Source: Alphaproteobacteria bacterium (GTDB taxonomy: Bacteria > Pseudomonadota > Alphaproteobacteria > GCA-2731375). Taken from it: DNA of 64,000 nucleotides. Position numbers and translations under genes: made by a program. This document shows, piece after piece, positions 45,597 through 54,745 of this stretch; the stretch's first letter is position 1, and every line of letters starts with the position of its first letter. The notes beneath the pieces are model-generated. The model was given only the letters and a program-made list of their open reading frames with translations. It did no database searches and was not told the origin of the DNA. The DNA is taken from NCBI GenBank assembly GCA_016776605.1, contig JADHTB010000007.1:62001-126000 (forward strand), read 5' to 3'.

Positions 45597-46796
45597 ATGG
45601 ACCTGGTCTTTACCGCCGAAGAACTGGCCTTTCGTGACGAGGTGCGGGAGTTCCTCGGCAACAAGCTGCCGACCGAAATCCGCGACCGGGTTCGCCTGGC
45701 CTCGTCCTATGTGCCCCGCGAAGATTCGGTACGCTGGCAGGCTATCCTGCACGCCCAGGGCTGGGGCGCGCCCAACTGGCCGGTGGAACATGGCGGCACG
45801 GGCTGGAACGCGGTGCAGAAATATATCTATGACGCGGAATATCAGGCCGCCGATTGCCCCCGGCAAAGCCCCTTTGGCATTTCCATGGTCGGCCCGGTGA
45901 TCTGCGCTTTCGGCACCCCGGAACAGAAAAAACAACATCTGGGTCCAATCATTTCCGGCGAGCGTCTATGGTGCCAGGGCTATTCCGAGCCGGGCTCGGG
46001 CTCGGACCTGGCATCGTTGTCAACGCGGGCGGTGCCGGACGGGGATGACTATGTGGTCAATGGTTCGAAAATCTGGACCTCCCATGCCCACCACGCCAAC
46101 TGGATGTTCTGTCTGGTGCGGACCGATCCGGACGCCAAGCCACAGCGGGGGATTTCCTTCCTGCTAATGGACATGACCACGCCGGGCATCAAGGTGGAAC
46201 CAATCATCTCCATCGACGGGCATCATTACCTGAACCAGGTGTTCTTCGACGATGTGCGGGTGCCGATCTCGAACCGGATCGGCGAGGAAAACATGGGCTG
46301 GACCTACGCTAAATTCCTCCTCGGCCACGAGCGCACGGGGATCGCCGGCGTGGGTAAGTCAAAACGCAAGGTCGAACGCCTGAAGGCCATAGCGCAGGTC
46401 GAATTGGATGGCGGCGAAAGCATCCTGAAAAACACCGCGTTCCGCGCCCGGATCAGTCAGGCGGAGGTCAGTCTGCAGGCCCTGGAGTTTACCCAGTTGC
46501 GCATCCTGGCTCAGGAAAAAGCCGGCCAGCCACCAGGACCGGAGGCGTCGACCCTGAAGATCAACGGCACCGAGGTGGAGCAGACCCTGAACGAGTTGAT
46601 GATCGAGGCCATCGGCAACTATGCCGCCCCCTATCCCGCCGACGCCCAGGATCTGGAGCGTAACGAACCCCCCATCGGCCCGGCCCACGGCGTCGGCCTG
46701 ATGCAGGAGCGTCTATTGCGCCGGGCGGCGACCATCTACGGCGGCAGCAATGAAATTCAACGCAACATCATCGCCAAGGCCGTTCTGGAACTTTAA
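45597..46796 (+). CDS. Acyl-CoA dehydrogenase
   Basis: 399 residues from the ATG at 45597, with GGGAAGGA 7 bases upstream. Family signatures: LWCQGYSEPGSGSDLASLST (acyl-CoA/FAD contact), YVVNGSKIWTSHAHHANWMF, and the C-terminal GGSNEIQRNIIAKAVLEL. The catalytic base expected near the C-terminus fits the Glu/Asp-containing YGGSNEIQ region of this subgroup. It oxidises an acyl-CoA to the enoyl-CoA with electrons to ETF. Followed after 28 bases by the LLM gene, with which it is probably cotranscribed. Confidence 0.93.
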   Translation: MDLVFTAEELAFRDEVREFLGNKLPTEIRDRVRLASSYVPREDSVRWQAILHAQGWGAPNWPVEHGGTGWNAVQKYIYDAEYQAADCPRQSPFGISMVGPVICAFGTPEQKKQHLGPIISGERLWCQGYSEPGSGSDLASLSTRAVPDGDDYVVNGSKIWTSHAHHANWMFCLVRTDPDAKPQRGISFLLMDMTTPGIKVEPIISIDGHHYLNQVFFDDVRVPISNRIGEENMGWTYAKFLLGHERTGIAGVGKSKRKVERLKAIAQVELDGGESILKNTAFRARISQAEVSLQALEFTQLRILAQEKAGQPPGPEASTLKINGTEVEQTLNELMIEAIGNYAAPYPADAQDLERNEPPIGPAHGVGLMQERLLRRAATIYGGSNEIQRNIIAKAVLEL

Positions 46797-46824
46797 GCGC
46801 GGGAAATTTAGGGAAGACGACCAC

Positions 46825-47769
46825 ATGCATTATGGATTCTATCTGCCTACACGGGGCCCCACCTCCGGGCCCGACGACCTGGTGACGCTGGCGACACGGG
46901 GCGAGGAATTGGGCTTTCATTCCGTGATGATCGCCGACCACATCATCTTTCCAACCCGGATCGAGTCGAAATATCCCTATACCGTAACGGGCGCCTTCCC
47001 CGGTGAGGGCGATGCGCTGGAGCAATTGACCCTGATGGCCTTTATCGCGGCCAAGACGGAAAAACTGCGTCTGGTCAGCTCCGTGATGATCCTGCCCCAC
47101 CGCAACCCGGTGGTCACGGCCAAGGTATTGGCCACCATCGATGTGCTGTCAAAGGGCCGGGTCACGGTGGGTGTCGGCGTGGGTTGGATGGCGGAGGAAT
47201 TCGCCGCCCTGGGCGCGCCTGATTTTGCCAAGCGCGGCGCCGTCAGTGACGAGTATCTGGAAATTTTCGCCAAACTGTGGGCCGGCGGCCCGGTCAGCCA
47301 CCAGGGCGAATTCTACCAGTTTGACGAGGTTCGTTGCGAACCCCTGCCGGTGCAACGGCCGGGCCCGCCGATCTGGGTTGGCGGTCACAGCCGCCCCGCG
47401 CTGCGCCGCGCCGCCCGCTATGGCGACGGCTGGCACCCGGTGGGCGCAAACGCCGCCGTGCCCCTGCCGCCCGACGAATTGGCGGTTAAGATTTCAGAGC
47501 TGAAACAATTGACCGTGGCCGAGGGCCGGGATTTCGACGCCATGACCTTGTCTTTCAAGGCGCCCCTGTACGATGCGGCCATTGCCGCGCCGGACGGCAC
47601 CCGGCGTCCGTTTTCAGGAACCAACGATCAGGTGATCGAGGACATTCACACCTATGCCGCCCTTGGCATCGAAGAATTGATATTCGACATCCGCGCGCCC
47701 AGCATGGCGGAAAGCCTGGAACGCATGGAGCATTTCGCCACCAACATCATGGCGCCGGCAGGGGCCTAA
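46825..47769 (+). CDS. LLM class flavin/F420-dependent oxidoreductase (TIGR03619-like)
   Basis: 314 residues from the ATG at 46825, with GGGAAG 9 bases upstream; a longer frame runs back into the dehydrogenase gene. Luciferase-like TIM-barrel features: MHYGFYLPTRGPTSGPDDLV, GFHSVMIADHIIFP, LRLVSSVMILPHRNPVVTAK, VGVGVGWMAEEFAALG and GPPIWVGGHSRPALRRAARY. The pattern matches the subfamily described as F420-dependent; FMN/NADPH use is equally possible in an alphaproteobacterium. Likely oxygenates or reduces an intermediate of the same catabolic operon. Confidence 0.88.
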   Translation: MHYGFYLPTRGPTSGPDDLVTLATRGEELGFHSVMIADHIIFPTRIESKYPYTVTGAFPGEGDALEQLTLMAFIAAKTEKLRLVSSVMILPHRNPVVTAKVLATIDVLSKGRVTVGVGVGWMAEEFAALGAPDFAKRGAVSDEYLEIFAKLWAGGPVSHQGEFYQFDEVRCEPLPVQRPGPPIWVGGHSRPALRRAARYGDGWHPVGANAAVPLPPDELAVKISELKQLTVAEGRDFDAMTLSFKAPLYDAAIAAPDGTRRPFSGTNDQVIEDIHTYAALGIEELIFDIRAPSMAESLERMEHFATNIMAPAGA

Positions 47770-47831
47770 CCCTCCGCCTGGGTGTTTGCCACGCTCCAGG
47801 CGCGCAATCACCAAATCTGGGCCTTTTGGCG

Positions 47832-48845
47832 TCAGACGGCCTCGGTCAGATGCAGGATATTTTCGTGCAGAGCCGTGGGAATTGAAAAGCCGGACGCCAT
47901 AATCCGCGCCCGATTGGCATGGCGGCGGTCACCGGGCAGACGGACGCCGTCCTGAGCCAGCATTCTTTCGAAGAATTGTTCCGAATGCGCCAGCCAACCG
48001 ACGGCGTCGCCGAACCGGGCCGGGTCCATGGCGATCATCAATTCGCCGCCACGGCCAGGACCGCCATCGTTGGGCGTTGTTTCCGACGCTTCAAATGCGA
48101 AATTCTCGCCCAACAATCCAGCCGCCAACAATTCGATCATTATACCAATGGCGGATCCCTTGTAGCCGCCAAAGGGCAGCAAGACGCCTTCAATGGCGGC
48201 CTTGGCGTCGATGGTTGGCCGGCCCTCGGAATCCAGGGCAACCCCGGGGGCCAGTTCGTGCCCCTCGCGGGCGGCAATCATCACCTCGCCCTGGGCCATG
48301 ACCGAAACGGCCTGATCAAAAACCATGGGCGGTCCGTCCTTGCGCGGCCAGCCAAAGGCCATTGGGTTGGTGCCGAACAACGCGCTTGTGCCACCCGCCG
48401 GGGCCACCAGGCTCCGCGAAGCGGTGACCGCCAGGGCGCAGAGGCCTTCCTGGGCAATGGCTTCCGTTTCCGGCCAAAGTGCCGCGAAGTGAAAGATGCC
48501 GGCCAGGGACAGCGCCGCGATGCCATTTTCCCGCGCCGCCTCGATCAACGGTTGCCGGCCACGGACCAGGGCCAGCGGCGCAAAACCGCCCCTGCCATCG
48601 ACGCGGACCACCGCGCCGGCGATGCGCTCGATGCTGGGATCGGCCCGGCCATCAACGCGGCCGCTACGCAGGGCGGTTACATATCCCGGTAGCCGGAACA
48701 AACCATGCGAGGGGCAGCCATCGCCCTCGGCGGCAATCATCACATCCGTGGTCGCGGCCGCGTTGGCGTCGTCACAGCCATTGGCCAGCAGACATTGGTG
48801 GGACAGCGCCCGCGCTTCGTCCAGATGCAGCGTTATTTTATCCAT
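47832..48845 (-). CDS. Ldh_2 family oxidoreductase (malate/L-lactate dehydrogenase type)
   Basis: 337 residues of the NAD(P)-dependent Ldh_2/MDH2 family: GCPSHGLFRLPGYVTALRSG, VDGRGGFAPLALVRGR, SALFGTNPMAFGWPR and LPFGGYKGSAIGIMIELLAA. Members reduce or oxidise 2-keto/2-hydroxy acids, ureidoglycolate or cyclic imino acids. It lies 25 bases downstream of a DAO-family oxidoreductase gene on the same strand, suggesting a small operon in which the flavoenzyme produces an imine or keto acid that this enzyme reduces. Confidence 0.92.
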   Translation of the reverse strand: MDKITLHLDEARALSHQCLLANGCDDANAAATTDVMIAAEGDGCPSHGLFRLPGYVTALRSGRVDGRADPSIERIAGAVVRVDGRGGFAPLALVRGRQPLIEAARENGIAALSLAGIFHFAALWPETEAIAQEGLCALAVTASRSLVAPAGGTSALFGTNPMAFGWPRKDGPPMVFDQAVSVMAQGEVMIAAREGHELAPGVALDSEGRPTIDAKAAIEGVLLPFGGYKGSAIGIMIELLAAGLLGENFAFEASETTPNDGGPGRGGELMIAMDPARFGDAVGWLAHSEQFFERMLAQDGVRLPGDRRHANRARIMASGFSIPTALHENILHLTEAV

Positions 48846-48870
48846 TTAATTTAGCCTTAGTTTGCGAGGA

Positions 48871-50037
48871 TCATGCCGAGAAGCCTGTTTCCAGCAGCGG
48901 TTCATCGTCGATAACGCGTTGATAGGACATGCGGGACAAATCGATTGTCTGATAACTGCCGTCGAGCAGTAATTCGGTCATCGCCCGGCCGATTGCCGGG
49001 CCCTTTTGCAGTCCGGCACCTGAAAACCCGGTTGCGACATAGAAATTGTCCAGGCCGCCGATCCACTTGCCGATAATCGTGTTGCCGTCCATCCGGTTAT
49101 AGGCGTAATGCCCGGCCCAGCCCCGCTTGACCTGCAGCGCCTCGAAGGCGGGCACCCGATGCGCCAAGGCGGGCCAGAATACCGTTTCGAACAAATCGTG
49201 ATGGACGTCCCAATTGAATCCGAAGGGGACATTAGTATCGGTCTGCCCAACGGTGAAGCCGGCGCCTTCCTGGCGGAAGGCAACCCCGCCGGTATCCTTA
49301 GTCAGCGGCATGGTTTCGAGCTGGCCGCGAATTTCGAAATAGAAGGTATTGCGGCTCAACGGTTCCACCGGCACGCTCATGCCGACCATGGCGCAGATTT
49401 CCGGCCCCCAGGCGCCCGCGACATTGACGATGATATCGCCCGCCACCCGGTCGCCTGAGCCCAGCACCACCTGCCGGGCCAGACCGCCGCTGACCTCTAT
49501 ATCAACAACCTTGTCCTGAATGTATTTGACGCCCAGGCTGATGGCCTTGCGGCGAAATCCCAGCACGGCGGCGTTGGGGTCGATGAAGCCATCCTGTGGT
49601 GCGTGAATTGCCGCATCGATATCGGCCACGTTCATGGAGGGGAAGCGCTTCGCCAATTCATTCCGGTCGATAAAATCGTTGGGCACCCCGTGCCCGGTCT
49701 GGATGCGCCAGTTTTCCTCGGCAATGGCCACATCCTCGGCGCCCGCGACAAGGTACAGATAGCCCTGTTCGAGAAAATCAAAACCGCCCGGCAGGCCGTT
49801 GACGTCCATGAGACGCGCGAAATCCTTGTAGACTTCGCGCCCATAGCGGGACATTTCGATATTTTCCGGCAGGCCATGCATCAGCCGCACACCGCCCGAG
49901 GAGCGCGGCGCGGCGGCCCATTCATAGCTCGGGTCCGGTTCGATAACGCAAATATCGCCGGCCCGGCCGGTCATCGCCAGATGATAGGCGATACTCGATC
50001 CCATAATGCTGCCGCCGATAATAATAATATCCGCCAT
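48871..50037 (-). CDS. FAD-dependent oxidoreductase, sarcosine/glycine oxidase-like
   Basis: 388 residues. N-terminal FAD motif ADIIIIGGSIMGSSIAYHLA with a Ser in place of one usual Gly, then WAAAPRSSGGVRLMHG, INVAGAWGPEICAMVG and the C-terminal NFYVATGFSGAGLQKGPAIG. This matches dimethylglycine/sarcosine oxidase-like members of the DAO family. Cytoplasmic amine or amino-acid oxidation is likely. Upstream of the Ldh_2 gene and downstream of the cyclase gene (43-base gap). Confidence 0.88.
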   Translation of the reverse strand: MADIIIIGGSIMGSSIAYHLAMTGRAGDICVIEPDPSYEWAAAPRSSGGVRLMHGLPENIEMSRYGREVYKDFARLMDVNGLPGGFDFLEQGYLYLVAGAEDVAIAEENWRIQTGHGVPNDFIDRNELAKRFPSMNVADIDAAIHAPQDGFIDPNAAVLGFRRKAISLGVKYIQDKVVDIEVSGGLARQVVLGSGDRVAGDIIVNVAGAWGPEICAMVGMSVPVEPLSRNTFYFEIRGQLETMPLTKDTGGVAFRQEGAGFTVGQTDTNVPFGFNWDVHHDLFETVFWPALAHRVPAFEALQVKRGWAGHYAYNRMDGNTIIGKWIGGLDNFYVATGFSGAGLQKGPAIGRAMTELLLDGSYQTIDLSRMSYQRVIDDEPLLETGFSA

Positions 50038-50080
50038 AGCTATCCCTTTTCCGTCGTCCGGCGCTGGTTGGCCAAAGGGC

Positions 50081-51379
50081 CTACACTTTAAGTCGCCGCA
50101 CGGTTATTGGTTCCTGACGGCCCTTGACCTGGATCGTTTCAACAGGTCCAAAATCATCGTCCGCCAAAACCGCATCAACCACAATTTCGCCCGCCAGGGC
50201 TTCGGAACAAAGGCGGGCTGAAATATTCACCGCATCCCCAATAACCGTAAAATCACGGCGGCTTTCCGGCCCGATAGCGCCCGAGATAACCTCGCCGCGA
50301 AATACCCCTATCCCAACGTGCCGGGGATAATCGCCTCGGTTCACCGCATCGATAATTTCCCGCGCCGCATCCACCCCCCGTTTGCCGCCGTCTTCGCCAT
50401 CGAAACGGGCCAGCACCGCGTCACCAATCATTTTGTCCACATCACCGCCGTGCCGGGTTACGGCCTCAACCTGTAGCGTCATAAGTTGATTGAGAAAACC
50501 AACGACGGCCTCTGGGGGGTTTTCCTCGGCAAAGCTGGTAAAGCTGCGGATATCCGAAAACAGCAGTGTCGTGATGACTTTGCGCGACTGGATACTGCCT
50601 GTCGAAGCCGCTTCCCTTGCCGCATGCACGGCGGTGACAGAGACGAATGTCTCTATCCTTTTCCGGAGAACATTAAGGGCATCAGTGCGCATATCAATAT
50701 CGGCCTGAGCGCGGTTCACCAATCCGCTCAGCGCAAACATAAGCATCAACAGCATCCCTGCCGGGACTGCCACGGCTGGCAACGCCGCACCGATCATGAC
50801 CGCGTTCAGGTGCCCCACCGGCTCATACAACTCGAACACGGCGCGGAGACGTCCATCACTGTCAAACACCGGCACGTACAATTCGTATTGTTTTGTACCG
50901 TCGGCAAGGGTCTTCGTGACCGCTTTCAAATCCCCCTCATTGATGACATCACGAAGGGGGGCGCCATTCTCTTGCGTGCCGATCTCTTTGGTGCGCGTCG
51001 CAAACAGCACCCTGCGATCCAGGTTATAAACCTTGAGTTCGCGCAAATTTTGTTCCTGCACCTCGCTGGTAAAGGCGGCGACCAAGATGTTCGTGGAGGA
51101 TTGCAAATCGGCAACCGCACGGCCTTCCATTAACCGCTTCCAGGCGTCCGGCGCATGCTTCGCGACGGCCCTGGCGATGGTCTGGGCCCGGCGTTGCGCC
51201 TGTTCCAAATAGATATTCTCGCTCACATATTGAGCCGTAAACCCAATTAAAATCAGGAATATCCCGATAAATCCCAGGAACGCTGGAATAAAACGTCTGC
51301 GAAACAGCCGCTTTAGTGGGAAGGGTTGTTCGGAAGGCAATGCTTCAGAAGTCTGTTCATTACCCTTGGCTACGGTCAT
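50081..51379 (-). CDS. Membrane-bound class III adenylate/guanylate cyclase
   Basis: 432 residues from the ATG at 51379 (a TTG nine bases earlier is possible). Two membrane segments (FIPAFLGFIGIFLILIGFTA; AALPAVAVPAGMLLMLMFAL) flank a periplasmic sensor of about 140 residues; a helical linker leads to the class III cyclase domain. Metal-binding Asp residues are in LLFSDIRSFTSFAEEN and KMIGDAVLARFDGE; the transition-state Asn/Arg are in VIGDAVNISARLC. Probably makes cAMP in response to an extracytoplasmic signal. It follows the acyl-CoA ligase gene by 47 bases on the same strand. Confidence 0.9.
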   Translation of the reverse strand: MTVAKGNEQTSEALPSEQPFPLKRLFRRRFIPAFLGFIGIFLILIGFTAQYVSENIYLEQAQRRAQTIARAVAKHAPDAWKRLMEGRAVADLQSSTNILVAAFTSEVQEQNLRELKVYNLDRRVLFATRTKEIGTQENGAPLRDVINEGDLKAVTKTLADGTKQYELYVPVFDSDGRLRAVFELYEPVGHLNAVMIGAALPAVAVPAGMLLMLMFALSGLVNRAQADIDMRTDALNVLRKRIETFVSVTAVHAAREAASTGSIQSRKVITTLLFSDIRSFTSFAEENPPEAVVGFLNQLMTLQVEAVTRHGGDVDKMIGDAVLARFDGEDGGKRGVDAAREIIDAVNRGDYPRHVGIGVFRGEVISGAIGPESRRDFTVIGDAVNISARLCSEALAGEIVVDAVLADDDFGPVETIQVKGRQEPITVRRLKV

Positions 51380-51426
51380 TCTTTGCAACGCCTATCAATT
51401 GGCCATGCGACAGGATTGGCTCAACC

Positions 51427-53055
51427 CTACGCCTCGGCGCGCAGTTCGACCCGGCGGATCTTGCCGGAGATGGTTTTGGGCAGGGCCTCGCGGTATTCGA
51501 TTTCGCGCGGGTATTTATAGGGCGCGGTCAGGTTTTTGACGAAATCCTGAATTTCCACCGTTAATTCGTCCGAGCCTTCGTAACCCGCCGCCAGAATGAC
51601 GTAAGCCTTGACGATCTCGCCACGCAGAGCGTCGGGTTTACCGACCACGGCGGATTCTATCACCGCTGGATGTTCCACCAGGGCGCTTTCCACCTCGAAC
51701 GGCGAGATGCGGTATCCGGACGAGGAAATGATGTCGTCGGAACGGCCCACGAACCAGATATAGCCGTCCGCGTCCCGGGTCGCGGTATCGCCGGTATAAT
51801 ACCAGCCATGGCGGAAGGACTTGGCGGTTGCCGCCTCATCGCGGAAATAGCCGTGAAACAGGCCGGGCGGATAGGGATCGGTGATCTTGACCGCGATATG
51901 GCCCACGGTATCCTCAGCAACGATATTGCCGTCGTCATCGATAATGCCGATATCGATGCCCGGCACCGGCTTGCCCATGGAACCGGGGCGAATTTCCATG
52001 CCCGGATAGTTGGCGACAATATTGACCGTCTCGGTCTGGCCATAGCCATCGTGAATATCACAGCCCGTGGCCGCCTTCCAGGAACGCATAGCTTCCGGGT
52101 TCAGGGGCTCGCCCGCGCCGATACAATGGCGGATGGAGCTGAGATCATGGCCCGACACATCCATCTGCGCGAACAGGCGATAGACCGTGGGCGGGGCGCA
52201 AAAGGTGGTGACCTTATATTTTTCGATCAGCTTTAAATGCATATCCGCATCGAAGCCCGCGGCGTCGTACAGCATGATCGCCGCGCCCGCGATAATGGGG
52301 GGAAAGATGATGCCCCAGGCCGCCTTGGCCCAGCCGGTATCGGTCAGGGTCCAATGAATATCGTCCCGGCGCAGGCCCTGCCAGTAATTGCAGGTAATGG
52401 TATGGGCCAGACCATAGCTGTGGTCGCGTGCCACCATTTTTGGCATCGACGTGGTGCCGGAGGTAAAATAGATCAACATCAGATCGTCGCGGCTGGTAGG
52501 CGGCGCCAGGCTGCGGCTGAAGGTGTCGGGGGCGGCGGCGGAGGCGCTTTCCTTGCAGGTCCAGCCGTCCCGTTCCGCGCCAATGATGATCAGATGTTCC
52601 AGGGTTGGGCATTTATCACGCACGGCCTCAACCTTTTCGGCGTGCTCCGCCGTGACAATGACAATCTTGGCGCCCGAGCGGTTGACCCGATATTCGATAT
52701 CATGGGCGGTCAGTAAATTAGTGCCCGGCATGGCCACGACGCCGGTTTTCATGCAGCCGAACAGCACGTGATAAAAAGCCGGGATACGGGTGATCATGAC
52801 AAAGGCGAAATCGCCCTTTGCCGCGCCCAGGTCGTTGAGCACATGGGCGAATTGGTTCGAAGCCCGTTCCAGATCGCCATAGCTGTGTTCTATCGCACTG
52901 GCGCCGTCCGTCGCCACGGCGATCAAAGCCGTCTTGTCCGCCTCGGCGGCCTGTTTCGCCAGCACATCGAAGGCGAAATTAAAATCATCCGGTATGTCGA
53001 GCTTGAATTCAGCCCGCGCCGCCTCGTAGTCGAATGCCGCTGCATCGTTACCCAT
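51427..53055 (-). CDS. AMP-dependent acyl-CoA synthetase/ligase
   Basis: 542 residues of the ANL superfamily, nearest to medium-chain or benzoate-type acyl-CoA ligases. Motifs: P-loop IYFTSGTTSMPKMVARDHS, A5 DGYGQTETVNIVANYPGME, A7/A8 GWYYTGDTATRDADGYIWFV and GRSDDIISSSGYRISPFEVE, and the A10 lysine in LPKTISGKIRRVELR. It forms an acyl-adenylate and then the CoA thioester. The substrate acid is unknown. It begins a minus-strand set ending with the cyclase and oxidoreductases. Confidence 0.92.
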   Translation of the reverse strand: MGNDAAAFDYEAARAEFKLDIPDDFNFAFDVLAKQAAEADKTALIAVATDGASAIEHSYGDLERASNQFAHVLNDLGAAKGDFAFVMITRIPAFYHVLFGCMKTGVVAMPGTNLLTAHDIEYRVNRSGAKIVIVTAEHAEKVEAVRDKCPTLEHLIIIGAERDGWTCKESASAAAPDTFSRSLAPPTSRDDLMLIYFTSGTTSMPKMVARDHSYGLAHTITCNYWQGLRRDDIHWTLTDTGWAKAAWGIIFPPIIAGAAIMLYDAAGFDADMHLKLIEKYKVTTFCAPPTVYRLFAQMDVSGHDLSSIRHCIGAGEPLNPEAMRSWKAATGCDIHDGYGQTETVNIVANYPGMEIRPGSMGKPVPGIDIGIIDDDGNIVAEDTVGHIAVKITDPYPPGLFHGYFRDEAATAKSFRHGWYYTGDTATRDADGYIWFVGRSDDIISSSGYRISPFEVESALVEHPAVIESAVVGKPDALRGEIVKAYVILAAGYEGSDELTVEIQDFVKNLTAPYKYPREIEYREALPKTISGKIRRVELRAEA

Positions 53056-53206
53056 GACCCAACACCTAGCCTCCGCCGTTACCTCTATTTGTCTTAGTAC
53101 ATAGCGTAATTCAGTTTGTTATGGACACAAGCAATCTTTGCCCCTGTCAAATGCCTTTGGCCCACCGCCCGCCTCAGCACACCGGGGGCGCGTCGTTAAA
53201 AGCAGA

Positions 53207-53908
53207 CTATCTGGTCAAAAACTCCAGGAGCCAGGCGGCGGCATCGGCTTCATCGGTAGCTTTTTTCAGACTGTTCAGAGCCGTGTCCACAACAGCGTCG
53301 CCCATGCGGTCACGGCGCATCTGGTATAGATCGGTTGCAAATTCCCTGGTCATTTCCGGGTGGTTCTGGATACTTAGAACATTAGGCCCGACGGTCATGA
53401 TGCCGATGGGGCAGAAATCGCTGCCGCCCAACACAACGGCGCCGGGAGGCGGTGTGACGACCTGATCCTGATGCGAGGCCAACAGGGAAAGGCTGCTCAC
53501 GGGCGGCTGCATCCAATCTGATCTAGCTGTCAGATCATGGCGATGCACCCCGACGCCCCAGCCCGGCGCCTTGACCACCGTGCCGCCAAAGGCCTGGGCG
53601 ATCAGTTGATGGCCGAAACAGATACCGACCACGGGACGCTGTTCCGCCGCCGCGCGGGTGAAGGCTTCCAACTGGGCGATCCAATCGTCGCCGTCATAGA
53701 CACTGGCGGCGCTGCCGGTAATCAACCAGCCGTCGCAGGCATCGCCCGCCTGCGGAAATTCACCCAGATAGCAACGGTATGACCGCAGGGCCGGCCCGAC
53801 GCCGCCGGGCGCCAAAAACCGCTGGAATGATTCCGTGTACGTGCTGAAGTGCGAGGTAAAATCCACCCCGACCGAACCCGCTTCAAGAATGCCGATGTTG
53901 AGGGCCAT
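53207..53908 (-). CDS. Class I glutamine amidotransferase domain protein
   Basis: 233 residues, a stand-alone GATase1 domain: the nucleophile elbow GICFGHQLIAQAFGG (Cys near residue 97), GWLITGSAASVYDGDDWI and the His-x-Glu pair in IQNHPEMTREF. Stand-alone forms of this type hydrolyse gamma-glutamyl amides or small conjugates, or act as synthase partners. The next gene in the same direction (a DehI-like protein) is nine bases upstream, so they are likely cotranscribed. Confidence 0.9.
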   Translation of the reverse strand: MALNIGILEAGSVGVDFTSHFSTYTESFQRFLAPGGVGPALRSYRCYLGEFPQAGDACDGWLITGSAASVYDGDDWIAQLEAFTRAAAEQRPVVGICFGHQLIAQAFGGTVVKAPGWGVGVHRHDLTARSDWMQPPVSSLSLLASHQDQVVTPPPGAVVLGGSDFCPIGIMTVGPNVLSIQNHPEMTREFATDLYQMRRDRMGDAVVDTALNSLKKATDEADAAAWLLEFLTR

Positions 53909-53917
53909 GCCGGAAAT

Positions 53918-54745
53918 TTACCCTAGAGCGCCTGCGATCAGACGGCCAAAGATCACCATTTCCGGGCTGGTGCGGCGATACATATCAAGCGCGGCGAGCA
54001 CGGCGGGGAATTCGTCCGGCGCCGGCATCTCCTGCTCTGATAGCGCCGGCAGGGTCGGGAACAGCTCCGCGACCGCCCCGTCGATGCCGGCCAGCAACGC
54101 GGCCCGGGCCGCGGCCGTTTCAGGTGCGGCCCCCAACGGCGCCAGCATCCCGCCCAGATGCGCGATATAAGCCGGCCATCGGGCCAGTATAAGATAGAGC
54201 CCCGGCACGAAGGGCGTGCCGTCGACACCCGTGCCAAGTTGCAGCAGAACCGCGCGAAGGTCTGCATCCGCCGCCGCGATATCGACCAAGCGGGGCAGCG
54301 CCGGCAAAACCTTTGGCGGTTGCCAGGCAACAGCGGCGGGGCTGGGACCGGGGCTGGGGCCGGCCGGGCGCTCGCCATTCAACAGGCGCCGCAGCAGGCC
54401 GGAAAACATCAGGTTCACCGGGGCGACGCGGACGAACCCGGCGCAGACCTCGGCGATTACCTTTTCATCGGCGGTCGCGACACCAAGGTTGCGCAAGGCC
54501 GCCGTGGTCAATGGCTGTAGTTTTGGCAAGTCCAGATCGGCGGCCACCCGCCAGCCGGCGGTCTGCGCCTGCCCGGACAGGAAAGCCGGCCCCAGCGCCG
54601 CCCAGGCCCATTCCAGCCAGCCCGGCCGGGTCGCCAGATGGCGTTGCAGTGACGAGACATAGGGCACGGCCCATAGCCGCCGGATTTCGCCATAGATCTC
54701 GGCGACAGGCCCCTGGGCCGCGTCTTCGGATAATTCAGCCAGCAT
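53918..54745 (-). CDS. DehI-like (halocarboxylic acid dehalogenase family) protein
   Basis: 275 residues, helix-rich with an internal duplication-like layout: GPVAEIYGEIRRLWAVPYVS, RHLATRPGWLEWAWAALGPA in the first half and LYLILARWPAYIAHLGGMLA in the second. The two halves recall DehI, whose known member dehalogenates both D- and L-2-haloacids, but family members in other loci have no proven dehalogenase activity. The Pro/Gly linker GERPAGPSPGPSP joins the halves. It lies directly before the amidase gene, end to start with no gap. Confidence 0.65.
   Translation of the reverse strand: MLAELSEDAAQGPVAEIYGEIRRLWAVPYVSSLQRHLATRPGWLEWAWAALGPAFLSGQAQTAGWRVAADLDLPKLQPLTTAALRNLGVATADEKVIAEVCAGFVRVAPVNLMFSGLLRRLLNGERPAGPSPGPSPAAVAWQPPKVLPALPRLVDIAAADADLRAVLLQLGTGVDGTPFVPGLYLILARWPAYIAHLGGMLAPLGAAPETAAARAALLAGIDGAVAELFPTLPALSEQEMPAPDEFPAVLAALDMYRRTSPEMVIFGRLIAGALG

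Noticed and set aside
53923-53932. CCTAGAGCG near the DehI-like gene end as another repeat end
   Set aside because: Only seven or eight bases match and they lie inside coding sequence with no inverted partner; chance match.
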